Positions 22,441 through 33,958 of a stretch of DNA of 64,000 nt are shown here, in pieces (positions within the stretch are counted from its first letter, which is position 1; every line of letters starts with the position of its first letter). The stretch spans positions 1,612,001 to 1,676,000 of the forward strand of contig JAUIRK010000903.1 in the NCBI GenBank assembly GCA_030549495.1, written 5' to 3'. Below the pieces are notes generated by a model that was given only the letters and a program-made list of their open reading frames with translations, had not been told where the DNA came from and did not search any database. The DNA is from Nectonema munidae (taxonomy: Eukaryota; Nematomorpha; Nectonematoida; Nectonematidae). A program made the position numbers and the translations under genes.

Positions 22441-22854
22441 CTTCTCTTCACAAATACAAGAGAATCGCAAGAAAATCTCTTCCCTATTTAATTTTCTTTC
22501 AACTTCCTTTAACTCATGCAAAATTTCTTATAATACTTCTCAAACTAGTCTTATACATTTCAATCGCTCCCCAGTAATATTATTCATATAGCTCATAACA
22601 CTATTATTCACACTTTACGAATAAAAACTTACAGATTCTTATCTATTTAGTTTATACTTATATTTTCCTGATTATTATGGTTTCTAAAATTAGACACTAA
22701 AAATTCGTTTTCAATAAAGATATAAAAAGCCAAAATTTAAATTTTGTTGTTTTTAATTATGGAATCCTTCAATGAAATAAAAAGACTCAAGAGAGAGATT
22801 TACAAATATAAAACACTAAAAAAATCCTTTCAAAAATTTCCTTCCATAAATTAT
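22441..22854. repeat. Segmental duplication, copy 1
   Basis: A 414 bp non-coding segment repeated in direct orientation at 23383-23756 with only a handful of substitutions. Copy 2 lacks about 40 bases that lie near 22647-22687 here. The copies are about 940 bp apart. Confidence 0.9.
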
Positions 22855-23318
22855 ATTTAAAATCATATAAAATATATTTAACATTTGAAAGAAATAAAAG
22901 AGTTGTGTTGATCTTGAATTGTTTTAATCAGTAGCGACTATTAGGGGGAGGGAATGCGATTGTATCAGGTATATATTTAGGAGGACCATTTCAAAAATAC
23001 AAAATATAAGCGCTAAAACGATGAGCAGCGCTTTTAATTTTAAACAAAATTTTGTTTTAATGTATGAAGGAAACAGTGTTAGTGTTCTCTTGATTTTAAT
23101 TAGAACAATAATTTTTGTTAGTTTTCCTGTAAATATGCACGATGATAATGAATTGCTCTTTACAACAATGACTGCAATGTGGTTAGTGTAATTTTGGACT
23201 CAACTAATAAAGTTATAGCTAAATTTGAGCACTTTATGCATTATTAAATATGGCATTTTGATAGTGATGCATGAAGTATAATATAGGCGAAAGAAATTTT
23301 TACGTATTTTAAAAGATA

Positions 23319-23386
23319 AGAAGAAGAAGAAGAAGAATTATTAATTTATAAGCTGTGTCTTCTTCTTCTTCTTCTTTTTCTTCTTC
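23319..23386. repeat. GAA and TTC microsatellites facing each other
   Basis: A (GAA)n run at about 23319-23336 is followed after ~25 bases by a (TTC)n run at about 23358-23386. The two can fold into a hairpin. The TTC run directly abuts the start of duplication copy 2, so it may mark the joint. Confidence 0.8.
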
Positions 23387-23756
23387 TCTTCACAAATACA
23401 AGAGAATCGCAAGAAAATCTCTTCCCTATTTAATATTCTTTCAACTTCCTTTAACTCATGCAAAATTTCTTATAATACTTCTCAAACTAGTCTTATACAT
23501 TTCAATCGCTCCCCAGTAATATTATTCATATAGCTCATAACACTATTATCCACACTTTACGAATAAAAACTTACAGATTCTTATCTAAAATTAGACACTA
23601 AAAATTCGTTTTCAATAAAGATATAAAACGCCAAAATTTAAATTTTGTTGTTTTTAATTATGGAATCCTTCAATGAAATAAAAAGACTCAAGAGAGAGAT
23701 TTACAAATATAAAACACTAAAAAAATCATTTCGAAAATTTCCTTCTATAAATTATA
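23383..23756. repeat. Segmental duplication, copy 2
   Basis: A direct copy of 22441-22854 with a ~40 bp deletion and few substitutions. It starts at the (TTC)n tract, which shares the first bases CTTCTCTTCA with copy 1. Confidence 0.9.
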
Positions 23757-24525
23757 AATAAAAAAATATAAGATGGCCGTATAATATATTTCTATGCTAA
23801 GAGAAAACATTTTAAAGCTGTGTTTCCCGAACTTTTTTAGCTTGTTATCCAATTTAACATGCTTCAATAAGAATGTTACCACTTTCAAAAAATGTCACAT
23901 TTTGAAACACTAGAGTTCTTTATATTTATTGTATTTGAACATGGTTACAGTTTAGTCTACCCACATTAAATACTAAGATCATTTTTATATTATGTTTTGA
24001 AACAAAATAATCATCAAAATCATTAAAGATTACTGAATCAAACAAATCATATTTATACTCAGAGAAAAAATTTTTTATTGCAAATGAAAAGTGTTCATAA
24101 AGAGAAAAAAACTGAGAAATTACATATCAGTAAAATCGCGTTATTACGAACTCGCTTATAAAGAACGCTTCAATATAATGCATCTTTTGTTTATCCCCTC
24201 TCCCGTACACAAAAATTACACACAATTTACATCTTTTATTACGAACTCCAAGAAACCTCGCTTTTAATTTTGCATATTTTACTCTGCACAATAGAAAATA
24301 CCCTTATATGAAAAATTATTCTTAATTTTTTTTTCAAAAAAACTAATTACGCCTACTTAGGAAAAGATTAATATTAAAAGCCTATGTTTTTGCTGTTATA
24401 ATAATAAAGCAGTTAAACTTGCTTACAAATCATAATTTACATTATTTACAGTCAATTCATCGTTATGCATTTTTTGTATATTCTTTGGTTTTAGAAAAAA
24501 AAAACTGCAATAAAATAATAGTCAC

Positions 24526-24593
24526 TACATCATACCACATTGCACCAAAAAACAAAGAGATAATAAACTCTTGCTGCAAGGTGGTATGATGTA
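24526..24593. repeat. Short hairpin (foldback) element
   Basis: The arm TACATCATACCACATTGCA (24526-24544) is inverted as TGCAAGGTGGTATGATGTA (24575-24593), 18 of 19 pairing, with a 30-base loop. The match continues weakly outward (TAGT.../...ACTA). It lies in the presumed 5' flank of Tigger relic 2 and may be a tiny MITE. Confidence 0.65.
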
Positions 24594-24946
24594 ACTATAG
24601 ATATTTTATTCTACTTACCTTTTCACTCTTTGTTTATCTTTCTTTTTTCAATTATTGCTAGACTTCATTATCTATATTGGTGTAAAAAGAGCCTTATTCT
24701 ACAGCAAATTGTATGATGATGATGTAAAAAAAGTTCAATTTAAAGGTAGCTCATAATAGACCACAAGGAAGTCATAATTTTAAGCAATAATGTAAAAATA
24801 CATAATAAGTTGCAAAGTCATGATACGTATTATGTTACATGAAACGTTGCAATAATAAGGTTTAAAATAATTTTCTAGGAGATTTATAAAAACTAACATT
24901 TTTACTTATTTTAACTGCTCAGCATCTTGTTTTGCTTTTTATCTCT

Positions 24947-26450
24947 ATGTCGTCCAAACGTAAAAATTTCAACATAGAAACAAAATATCGTGCTATTACT
25001 CTTATTGAGAGAAATGAAAAATCAAAGTCAGCAATAGCACAAGAGTTTGGGATTAGTCTTAATACATTATCAACCTGGATAAATTTTTCGGACAAAATCA
25101 AAGAGTCTTTTGGGAAAAATGAAATAAAGCGAAAAATAGTGAGAAAATGTGTTTATCCGGATGTTGAAAAAGCTTTTTTCCTCTGGTTTCAAAATGCCAG
25201 ATCTCATAATATTCCTGTGTCAGGACCTGTACTTGTAGCTAAAGCGCAAAGTTTGCTTTTGATTTAAAACACTTAGATTTTAATTGTAGTGAAGGTTGGC
25301 TTCACAGTTTTAAGAAAAGCCACGGCATTACTTTTCGAATAATTTGTCGTGAAGCAAAAGATGCTCCTGTAGAACAAATGAGTGAATGGTTTGAAAAAAT
25401 TTTACATTCAATTTTAAACAAGTATGCTCCTGAAGACATTTATAATGTTTATGAAACAGGACTGTTTTTTAAATTACTACCATGTCCATCATTTATGCTT
25501 AAATGAGAAAGTTGCCAAGGAGGAAATTTATCAAAGGAAAGACTTACAATACTTGTTGGTGCTAACATGACAGGTGAGGATAAGTTTCCACTACTGGCAA
25601 TTGGCAAGTCACTGAAACCTCGTTGTTTTAAAGGAATTAAAACATTACCATTAGAGTACAAGGCTAATAAAAAAGCTTGGATGGATGCCAAAATTTTTTT
25701 TCTTGGTTGGAAAAATTAAACAATTGATTTCGACATCAAAAAAGAAAGGTTCTTCTGGTATTAGACAATGTTGCTTCTCATCCAAATGTAAATCTAAGTA
25801 ACATAATATTACAGTTTTTCCCGCAAATACATCATGTACACAACCTATGGATCAGGGTGTTATTAAAAATTTTAATTTTCATTATAGAGTTATGCTTGTT
25901 GAAAAACTTATTAATGCAACAGAAAAGAATTCAGTTTATTCAATTAACGTTCTCGAATCTTTGAACATGATTCGTCATGCTTGGTCTATGGTATCGAGTA
26001 AAACAATTCAAAACTGTTTTAACATAACTAGGTTTTCAAATTCTTCAGATAACTATACAAGAAATTTAAAAAGTAGCACTGAAAATCCGCCTTTTTTGTT
26101 AGAAAAAGGAGCAGATGTTGGACTGCTCACAACTTCTGATCTGCAAAATTACATTGAAGTGGATGATGACTTAATTACTACCGCTCCTCTGTCGAATGAT
26201 GCAATTATAAAAGATGTTTCAGATCGGGTTGCGAAACTTCAGGAAACAGCGACATAGTTGAAGAGAATATTGATAGTCCACTAGCACCTACTGTATCTGA
26301 TGCTCTAAATCATTGTAATAAATTAATCAAGTTTCTTCAAACTAAAAACAACGCACAAGAAATGCTTGAATGCATAAGAAAATTTGAAAACATTATAAAG
26401 CAATGCAAAAGTTCATCGCTTCTCAAACACGCATTAATGACTTTTTAAAA
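24947..26450 (+). pseudogene. Tigger/jerky-like transposase 2, multiply frameshifted
   Basis: The frame opens MSSKRKNFNIETKYRAITLI with an HTH_psq/CENP-B N-terminal domain (AIAQEFGISLNTLSTWI), then shifts near 25250 into DFNCSEGWLHSFKKSHGITFR, the second CENP-B helix-turn-helix. The first catalytic block reads NVYETGLFFKLLP, so the expected aspartate of N-V-D-E-T-G is tyrosine. Further registers give LTILVGANMTG, LVLDN (about 25755), and from 25847 MDQGVIKNFNFHYRVML. The C terminus, SQTRINDFLKNKN, is the usual Tigger tail. At least five frame changes and several stops are present. All regions of the family are represented, so it was full length before decay. Terminal repeats could not be fixed, though pogo-like sequence (TTATTACGAACTCGC) occurs near 24142. 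Confidence 0.85.
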
Positions 26451-26459
26451 AACAAAAAT

Positions 26460-27825
26460 AACTTTTTTGAATAAAAATTTTCTTATTACTTTATTGTTGT
26501 ATATATGCTGTATTTTTTCAGTTTTAAATAAGGTATATTTGGTAAAAGTTTATATAATTTAATCGGTCTTTATTCGGAATGTCTAAAACATAAACATCTA
26601 AAACCAGACCACTCAAAAATCATTTAAATGCGCTTTTTTTTTAGGCATTTTCGTTTAAAGCTTTTTATTTTTGAAGGTTTTGACTTAATAGTATTTTACC
26701 AATATTAAATCAAAAAATCAATTACACATTTTTCAAATCCTCGGTTAAAGAGAAACTCGTTTTTTACGAACCAAAAAGGCATTCCCTTTCAACTTCTTTT
26801 ATTTACAACATGTATAACATTTTTTTTCAATAAATATCATAGATACAGGAAAAATTCAATAGCCAAAAATGCCGTGATTAGATTTTTTCGAATAAAAAAT
26901 ATAATATGGAAAAAATGTCAAACTTTTCTGTTACTAATAGTTTTTAAAAAGTTCACGATTGAGGGAAAAAGAAAAGATCATAGTTTGTATGTACTTAAAA
27001 TCTCTCCCTCTATATTTCTGTGAGGCGCATAATTAGATTATTTTATTCATATTTAAGAAAGTGTATTGGGTGTTTTTAACAGAGAAATTACCATTTATTA
27101 ATATTCTAATATTCTCGTGTACTCAACTTCTTATAAAAAGAATGTTATTTCTTTTATAGAAATGCTTAACCCTGGTTCCAGAGCTTCTTCAAATGAACTA
27201 ATATCATCTCATAAATCATTTGGTCTTAAAATTATGACACAAATTCTTAGTATATCTTCCAAAAAGGTCAATGGGTTGAAATATTATAGATAAGAAAACA
27301 TCATGAAATGAAATATAAGGCTTTATATCAAAATCAATTTTATTTACAAAAAAATAGTGAGATATTGGATGTTATTTCTTTCCAATCATAACTTTCAATT
27401 CACCTAGACATTTATTCGATTTATCCGATAGCCAATTTTATAAAAAGAATTTATTAATTGCAAAATATATGAAAATTCAAAATTTTACATGATTTTAATA
27501 AAATCGGTAACATGTGAAAATCAAACTTGTGAAAAAAATATTCCATCAAAACCATACCACCGAGTTAATAGACTAGTTTGTTTGTGCCGTTAATGAAAGT
27601 TTGAATTGAAAAGCTGTAATATACGACTTTTAGAAATTTCAGGCAAGTTAATTAAGATGGATGTTAAGTGAGAAAAAAATGAGAACATAATAAAATTAAA
27701 AGGTTGGTAAGTGCAAAATAGAAAGGCACATGTTGGTTAGAGAATATCAAAGCACTTGCAGCCGCAAGGTGATATGCTCGTATTATGCTTGAGATGATTA
27801 ATCACAGTTTTTGTGACTTTGTTTT
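26460..27825. other. AT-rich spacer
   Basis: No gene recognised. The first ~330 bases probably belong to the 3' flank of Tigger relic 2 (a TTTTACGAACC block at about 26760 echoes the pogo-like sequence near 24145). Confidence 0.35.
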
Positions 27826-27831
27826 TAAGAG

Positions 27832-27976
27832 TCAAGAGTCTTGGTGATCGAACCCCTGACCTTCAACTGTTAAACAGAAAGTTACACTCTAACAAACGAG
27901 GCTCAGGGAGCCTTGTGTATCGCTGACCTCCAACTGTTAAGCTGGTGTGTGTTACACCCTAACAACCATTGAGGCT
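27832..27976 (-). repeat. Two tandem tRNA-like units (SINE or tRNA pseudogenes)
   Basis: On the minus strand two ~72 base units follow each other. Each begins TGAGCCTC, continues TTGTTAG(A/G)GTGTAAC and TTAACAGTTG(A/G)AGGTCAG, and the second ends with GGGTTCGATCACC, a fair Pol III B box. The pattern resembles a tRNA for asparagine (anticodon-loop TGTTAA-like) with a decayed A box and no proper acceptor stem. The first unit has lost its B box (GCGATACAC). A tRNA-derived SINE head or tandem tRNA pseudogene pair fits; a functional tRNA does not. Confidence 0.5.
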
Positions 27977-28150
27977 CAAGGTGGATGTAAAAGTATGTAT
28001 ATTTGAGTTTTATAATTAACGATACTGTTATTTTATTGAGGATCGGTTTTAAAATTATTTGGGAAAAATTTTTATTTAAGCAAAATATTTTATATCCCTT
28101 TTACTTCGAAATTTTCAATGAACAATTTAAAATCATGTAACTTTTTTTTC

Positions 28151-28176
28151 GGTCCTGGCAAAATGAGCTGACAGAA
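28151..28176 (+). repeat. Left arm of a distant inverted repeat
   Basis: A 26 bp stretch containing GGCAAAATGAGCTGACAG is inverted at 33105-33130 with 25 of 26 bases matching. A weaker direct copy (TGGTAAAATAAGCTGACAGAA) lies at about 28355-28375. Confidence 0.8.
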
Positions 28177-28599
28177 AAGCTTACAAGAAAAACTTTAATA
28201 ACTTTTAAAATAATCAATGAATTGACTTGAAATTTTAAATACTAATAAAACATTATAAAATATATAATTTTGTAAAGTTACATAAGAATCTAACCAATAG
28301 ATTTGATATTATGATCACTCAAAATTCGGAAATTTTTTCGGTAGCCATTTTTATGGTAAAATAAGCTGACAGAATTTATAGCCATTTTATCGGTTTTTTA
28401 AAAATGGAGATTTTCGTAATTATCTTATTCCTTTGATTTTCAAATTTCATTTCATTTTTACTACTCGTAAGTTCTCTAAACAATCTTTACAAGTTTTTTA
28501 CTTTCGTAGATGTAATTAAGAATTTTAAAGCCTATTTAACTTTTTAAATAAACTATGCTCTAATATTTTATTTTTATCTTATAGTTTTAATATTGATAT

Positions 28600-29395
28600 C
28601 ACATATGACATTTTTAACTTCCAATTTTTATATGAAACTTTTTTCTATCTTTTCGTTTTGTTATTATCTTCACACATGTGAAATATTAATATTTTTTAGA
28701 ACAGATTTTTACCTTTTACAATTGAATTCTGTAATTTAATTATTTTCTTTTTATTATCTTCTCACATGTGAAATATTAATATTTTTTAGAACAGCTTTTT
28801 AACTTTTACAATTCTGTAAGATAATTATTTTCTTTTTGTCATTATCTTCACACATGTGAAACATTAAAATTTTTTTAGAACAGCTTTTTACCTTTTACAA
28901 TTCCGTAAGATAATTATTTTCTTCACACATGTGAAATATTAATATTTTTTAGAACAGCTTTTTACCTTTTACAATTCTGTAAGATAATTATTTTCTTTTT
29001 GTTATTATCTTCACACATGTGAAATATTAATATTTTTTAGAACAGCTTTTTACCTTTTACAATTCCGTAAGATAATTATTTTCTTTGTGTTATTATCTTC
29101 ACACATCTGAGATATTAATGTTTTTTTAGAACAGCTTTTTACCTTTTACAATTCTGTAAGATAATTATTTTCTTTTTGTTATTATCTTCACACATGTGAA
29201 ATATTAATATTTTTTTAGAACAGCTTTTTACCTTTTACAATTCTGTAAGATAATTATTTCTATCTTTTCGTTTTATTATCTTCACATGTGAAATATTAAT
29301 ATTTTTTTAGAACAGCTTTTTACCTTTCTATTCTGTAAGATAATTATTTCTATCTTTTCGTTTTGTTATTATCTTATGTGAAGTATTAATATTTT
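28600..29395. repeat. Minisatellite with CACATGTG cores
   Basis: About nine tandem units of roughly 77-92 bp. Each contains CACACATGTGAAATATTAAT, then TTTTTTAGAACAGCTTTTTA, CCTTTTACAATTCTGTAAGA and TAATTATTTTCTTTTTGTTA. Units differ mainly by small indels and the outer ones are more diverged. The CACATGTG palindrome is an E-box-like site repeated once per unit. Confidence 0.9.
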
Positions 29396-29399
29396 AATA

Positions 29400-30255
29400 A
29401 TTAGTTTGAATTCGATCTTTCATTCTCTTTTGCATCTCATCTTACATCAGCATGTATTGTCATTTCCAATGATCATTACATCCTATAATGCGATCATCAT
29501 ACTTTGAAATAGTTTATCCTAAAGATATCCTGAATTCCTATATTTTCTATTATCATGGAAGAATATTCAAAATGAATTAAATAAACATTTTCCTTATCTT
29601 GTAGTAGTTAACCCATGTATGCGCAATTTTTCTTTAATAAACGCAAACGATAGTTTTTTTCATTGTAATTAATATGAATTTCCAAAATCCTCTCCTCGTC
29701 CTGGGCATAAATTGGTAAAGGTAATGTAGTTTGATCTATATTATTTTGAAATGTGCTTAGGGTTAAAATCAATCTAACATTTTACCTTCTATGTGCTACA
29801 TTAACTATTTATTTCTGGAAATTCAAATGATGAATTATTATTCTGAAAAAAATTTCCAGTGTATTGGCTATTTGCATCATTTTTTTTCCAAATTTAGATT
29901 TTTTAAAAAATGTGAAATATGATGATAAAATAAATTGGACAAACTTTATGATTTCACAATTTTAATTTAACCTATTTCTATAATTATTTTATACGCTCTT
30001 ATAAAAATTTCGTTGCATATCTTATCTCCTTCAAACTGCATCGCCTTGACGTGGTGACTTAAAGGAGCTTATACCGGTATCGGTTACTAAATGATGCAGA
30101 AATGAAAATCTTTTTAATTCAAATTTTATAATTTTACAACTATTTTTAGACATGACACAATGGTTATCTTGTAGACCATAATTTCGAAGATTAAGAATTG
30201 CAATGATTATTACTTTGCATCAATAAATAACTTCGATGTTTTTGAATTTAACTCT
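29400..30255. other. AT-rich spacer with a possible piggyBac-like tip
   Basis: TTAACCCATGTATGCGCAAT at about 29609 shares its first 12 bases with the tip at 20634, and AGGGTTAA occurs at about 29759-29766, so a ~160 bp TTAA-bounded remnant is possible. Nothing coding is seen. Confidence 0.3.
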
Positions 30256-30267
30256 TTAACCGGATCT

Positions 30268-31115
30268 TCCCTTTCTAACTTTCACAACCAGTTCATCCAA
30301 GCTGGGATTGACAATCTCAATTGCAGATTTGTCTCGAAGTTGTTGAATGACTGTGTGCACTTGGATTCCAGAAATTGGTCGAAAAAGTAAGAAGAATTGG
30401 TAACTTATGGAGACACGGAAATGATGGATGTGGCTCGATTTTTCAAACAAGATGTGATGTCCACTGTATTTGCCTTTCGAGATTTCAAATGTGGATATTT
30501 ATCAACTGACTATGAAAACTTTTTACAAGTTATTAATATATTCCCTGTTTCCACGTCTGAATGCGAACGTGGGTTTAGTTCGATGAATGACATCTGTACA
30601 TCAGAACGTAATCAGATGAGTGTACGCGCATTTGATGCTGTTCTTTTTCTGAATATCAATGGACCCCCTATTTCACGGGTAGATTTTACAAAATACGTTC
30701 AAAACCATCGATCTTCAATCAGCCAGGATCGAAAGACAGATGATGTGTGTGCAGTGGCGGATCGAGAAATTTCTTATAGGTGGGCCGAAATCTATAAAAA
30801 ATTTTTGCAATTTTGCTAAAAGTCTTCAGAGAATACGACAGCTATGTTATGTCTTTTAGAATCACAAATTACTTATGTTTTCATATTTATAACATTATTT
30901 TGCCATGAATAAATTGCAAAATTTTATTTTTTATGCATGTAAGGGTATACATTATTAAGGGTAATTTTCGAAGCCATTTTTCATAAGGGGGGGGGGGGGT
31001 AGGCCCATGAGGCCCCCTTTGGATTCGCCAATGTGTGTGTGCCTTGTCTTCAGCACCTACTTTTTTCAACAAAGTGAATTTCGAAGAATTTTTCGCTACC
31101 ATTTTTTTATGTTAA
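30268..31115 (+). pseudogene. hAT transposase C-terminal region interrupted by a MITE
   Basis: One register, with a single TAA near 30387, encodes the end of a hAT transposase: QAGIDNLNCRFVSKLLNDCV, then VTYGDTEMMDVARFFKQD, and the hATC dimerisation block FPVSTSECERGFSSMNDICT followed by SERNQMSV and VLFLNINGPP. At 30752 a 282 bp MITE enters the frame. If the MITE and one copy of its 8 bp duplication are ignored, the frame resumes as CALSSAPTFFNKVNFEEFF and ends at a stop at 31113-31115. The N-terminal and catalytic parts are not visible upstream of about 30260. Confidence 0.75.
30752..31033. mobile_element. hAT-type MITE, 282 bp, with 8 bp target duplication
   Basis: The tips are CAGTGGCGGATC at the left and GGATTCGCCAATG at the right, inverted matches at 11 of 13 positions. 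The perfect 8 bp target duplication TGTGTGTG flanks it (30744-30751 and 31034-31041). A 13-base G run lies at 30987-30999. The CAGTGGCGGATC(C) tip with a G/C run inside is a widespread non-autonomous hAT type. It has no coding capacity. Confidence 0.88.
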
Positions 31116-31119
31116 AATA

Positions 31120-33100
31120 AATTTTAAAATTGTTGTATTGTAAATTGTAATTCTTTCTATTATAGCCTAACTCTTGTAGTTTCAGTGTTTGTCATGACCC
31201 ATATTCATAAGAATTCTCACTGACACTTTTTTGATATATAGAACGTATGGTATCCATCTCAAAATATAGACAGTGTAGTAGCATGTAGCTTTAGACATGC
31301 ATAAAAGCACTGATCTTTTTTGTAGAAGTAGACCTCATGGGACGTTTCCTACAACGTTTATGTGTTTCTATGTAAGGGGTGACTCCACACAGCAGAGCAT
31401 CCCCCCCCCCCCCCCCCTTAAGTGAAAATTTTCTACTTCGCACCCTGAACTAATGAATTCATATTTCTTTGAAGTTCCCATATAAACTTTAAATGAAATT
31501 TTCATTCTTTCAGTTTTTTTTCTAAGCCAAAACTTTTTTTCATTTTTCTTAAACATTTGGTAATTTAATATCTCTAAAACTTTTCACTCAGTTTAACTTC
31601 GATAAATAAGTCTATAATTTATTAACAACTTTTCCCGCTTGTTAAGGGACGTCATATATACATGATCCCTTCAAAATATAGTAAATACTTAAAGTTATCA
31701 AACATACAAAAAAATCGTTAGAATATTAAATAAATAGAAAAAAGTAAAGTTGTGTTTTTAAATTTTAGACATGAAAATAAACCTATTAGTTAAATAGTTC
31801 CTATTCTCTTCTGAATTAAATTTTATAAAATGATAGGTTTTCGCCAATAAAAATATTAATTTTAGTATGTTGTAGATTGATTTAAGAAAAACGAGTGTTC
31901 TAACAATATTTCATTTGGATGATTTTTTTAATTATATGAAAAAATTTTGTTCACTTATGAAATTTTCAAGCACTTGAAAAAAGCGTTTAAGACAGGGTAT
32001 GAAAATAACTTTTTTTTTATATCATTAACCTTTGTTAAGTATAATTTATTACAAAGTCCTATAGATTTCGTTTTCTTGTATTTAATTTAAAAAGAAAATT
32101 GTATTTTTTGAAATTCTTTAGCAATGAAAATGAAAAATTTTAATCAATTTTAGTTACCTAAAGGGCCTTTACCTCAGGTGCAATAATTGTGAGTTATGTC
32201 AACTGCATAGAAGAAACAAAAAAATATATAAAGAAAGTGAAAAAATATTTTTAATGGGGGTCATTTTTGACCGCAATCTCACTTCAAATTAAAATAGAAC
32301 TTTATCGAAACGATTGGAATTAAAAAAAAGGCAAATTATATAAAATTTTATATTTTTCTTTTAAAAAGTATATAAAGCGTTTTAGAGTCATTTTTAGCCG
32401 CATTGAAATTTGAAACTCAAAATTATAATAATTTCTTTTATTCAGTAAATCTAGACAAAAACACAAGACTTTTAGTTTTACATATAAAAAATAATCAGTA
32501 AAAGTCTGCGGATATTCAATAGTGGTGAGTCGTTTTAATTTATTTTCTGGAAAATATTATACATAAAAACAAAATAATACATTTAAATTAAAGTTATCTC
32601 TACTTGCCTTTAATCTTCAGGTTTTAGTGTACTTATTATATAAAACAAAGCTGTACAATTAAATAGAATAGTTTTCAAAAAAAATTGAGAAATATGTCAA
32701 AAAAATATTGTAAAATCATTTTAGCATAAACACAATTTTTTTATTTGGGAATAATCTAACATTTTCTAGATTTGTTAATTTAAGTTATTTTATAATAAAA
32801 TTTAAATATATTTACTTGTTAAAAAATTTTAAAGTTTTTATTTATATTTTGTTTAATTTTATTTTTTTTCTTTGAAAAATAAAAAATTTTGCTTTAATTT
32901 TTTCGCATAGACATTTCAATCCTTATCGAGGTAACAAAAATGGTTCACAATTATAAAAATTTTGCATTGTTATCATCAGAATGAGGTCTTTGACATAACT
33001 TTATAGATTAAGATGATATTTTTCTGAATAAGAAACTCGAGATTTATATGTATGTCAAGTTTCATGTTCATATCTTTTTTTATTAGGTGGCAATTTAACT
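31120..33100. other. AT-rich spacer with a poly-C tract
   Basis: No gene recognised. A 17-base C run lies at 31401-31417 next to CAGCAGAGCAT, probably the end of an old non-autonomous element. The rest is low-complexity AT-rich sequence. Confidence 0.35.
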
Positions 33101-33104
33101 TTGT

Positions 33105-33130
33105 TTCTGTCAGCTCATTTTGCCACGACC
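33105..33130 (-). repeat. Right arm of a distant inverted repeat
   Basis: Inverted partner of 28151-28176 (25 of 26 bases). The 5 kb between them holds the minisatellite, a hAT relic and a MITE. The pair may be two opposite copies of one dispersed repeat rather than the ends of one element. Confidence 0.8.
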
Positions 33131-33399
33131 CCTTTTTTTTAATTTTAAAAAATCATTGAATATCTGTTTCTTTACTAGACGATTATAATATTTCTAGTGT
33201 TTTATTATTTTTGTTCTTTAAATTTATAAAGATTATTTATAGATTATCATATTTTTCAACGAAGAAAATAATAAAAGATATAAAGATTCTCTAACTTATG
33301 ATTGTTTATAAGTTATCTGTGTATATAAATGCGTTATTTTTAAATTTAGATATTTTATGAGTTCGATCTATTTATAAATTTTTGATGATTATCTCCCAT

Positions 33400-33945
33400 A
33401 CTTCGAATCAACGCGCCTCTGAAAAATATTTTTCAAAATATCTCCTCTAAACGACATTATTTTCAATAAACGTCCTCTACAGTCTAGACCAAATTCAAAG
33501 ATTACACTCTTTAAAGTAAGCGCCGTTTAAATGAAATTATTTCAAGAAAATGGCTCTTACTTTTAAAAAAGATATTTCTTTTTAGAATAAAAAAATGTCT
33601 AAACTTTTAGGTGTTCCCAAAGTTGGGTGTATATCTTCCAAGTTTAAATGTTCTGTTTATTTTACTGAAATTACCACTCTGATGTTCATTACCTAAAATT
33701 TTTAATAACGCACTAAATATATTTCCTAACATTCCATCTTTGGGAATGATTGAAGTACTTCGAGAAAAGAATTTTAACCTTTTTTTTAGCTTATATAAAT
33801 TTTAAAAGATAACTTTCATAATAATTATACAAAATATCTCTTTGCTTCAAATAGGAAAAAAGTTTAATACCTAATACTTGTTGTTTTTAACCTTTCACAG
33901 CGTCCCTAAAAATTTCAAACCGCTGCTTTATTTGCGCTACTGTAC
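33400..33945. repeat. Copy of the hAT-related repeat also at 45350-45739
   Basis: Shared blocks in the same order include ATTATTTCAAGAAAA, ACCACTCT, AATTATACAAAA(G/T)AT, ACCTAATA(C/T)TTGTT and TTCACAGCGTCCCT followed by AATTTCAAA. The copy here loses its terminus where the hAT element at 33959 has inserted or where it has decayed. Confidence 0.6.
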
Positions 33946-33958
33946 ACTTGAGAGTAAC

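Noticed and set aside
27832-27904. Possible functional tRNA gene
   Set aside because: No acceptor-stem pairing and a poor A box; only the B box and anticodon-arm similarity remain.
28600-29395. Regularly spaced repeats considered as a CRISPR array
   Set aside because: The units are contiguous tandem copies with no unique spacers, and the window is eukaryotic.
30887-31556. Small minus-strand frames with polyproline or polyglycine
   Set aside because: They are translations of the poly-G and poly-C tracts in MITE sequence.
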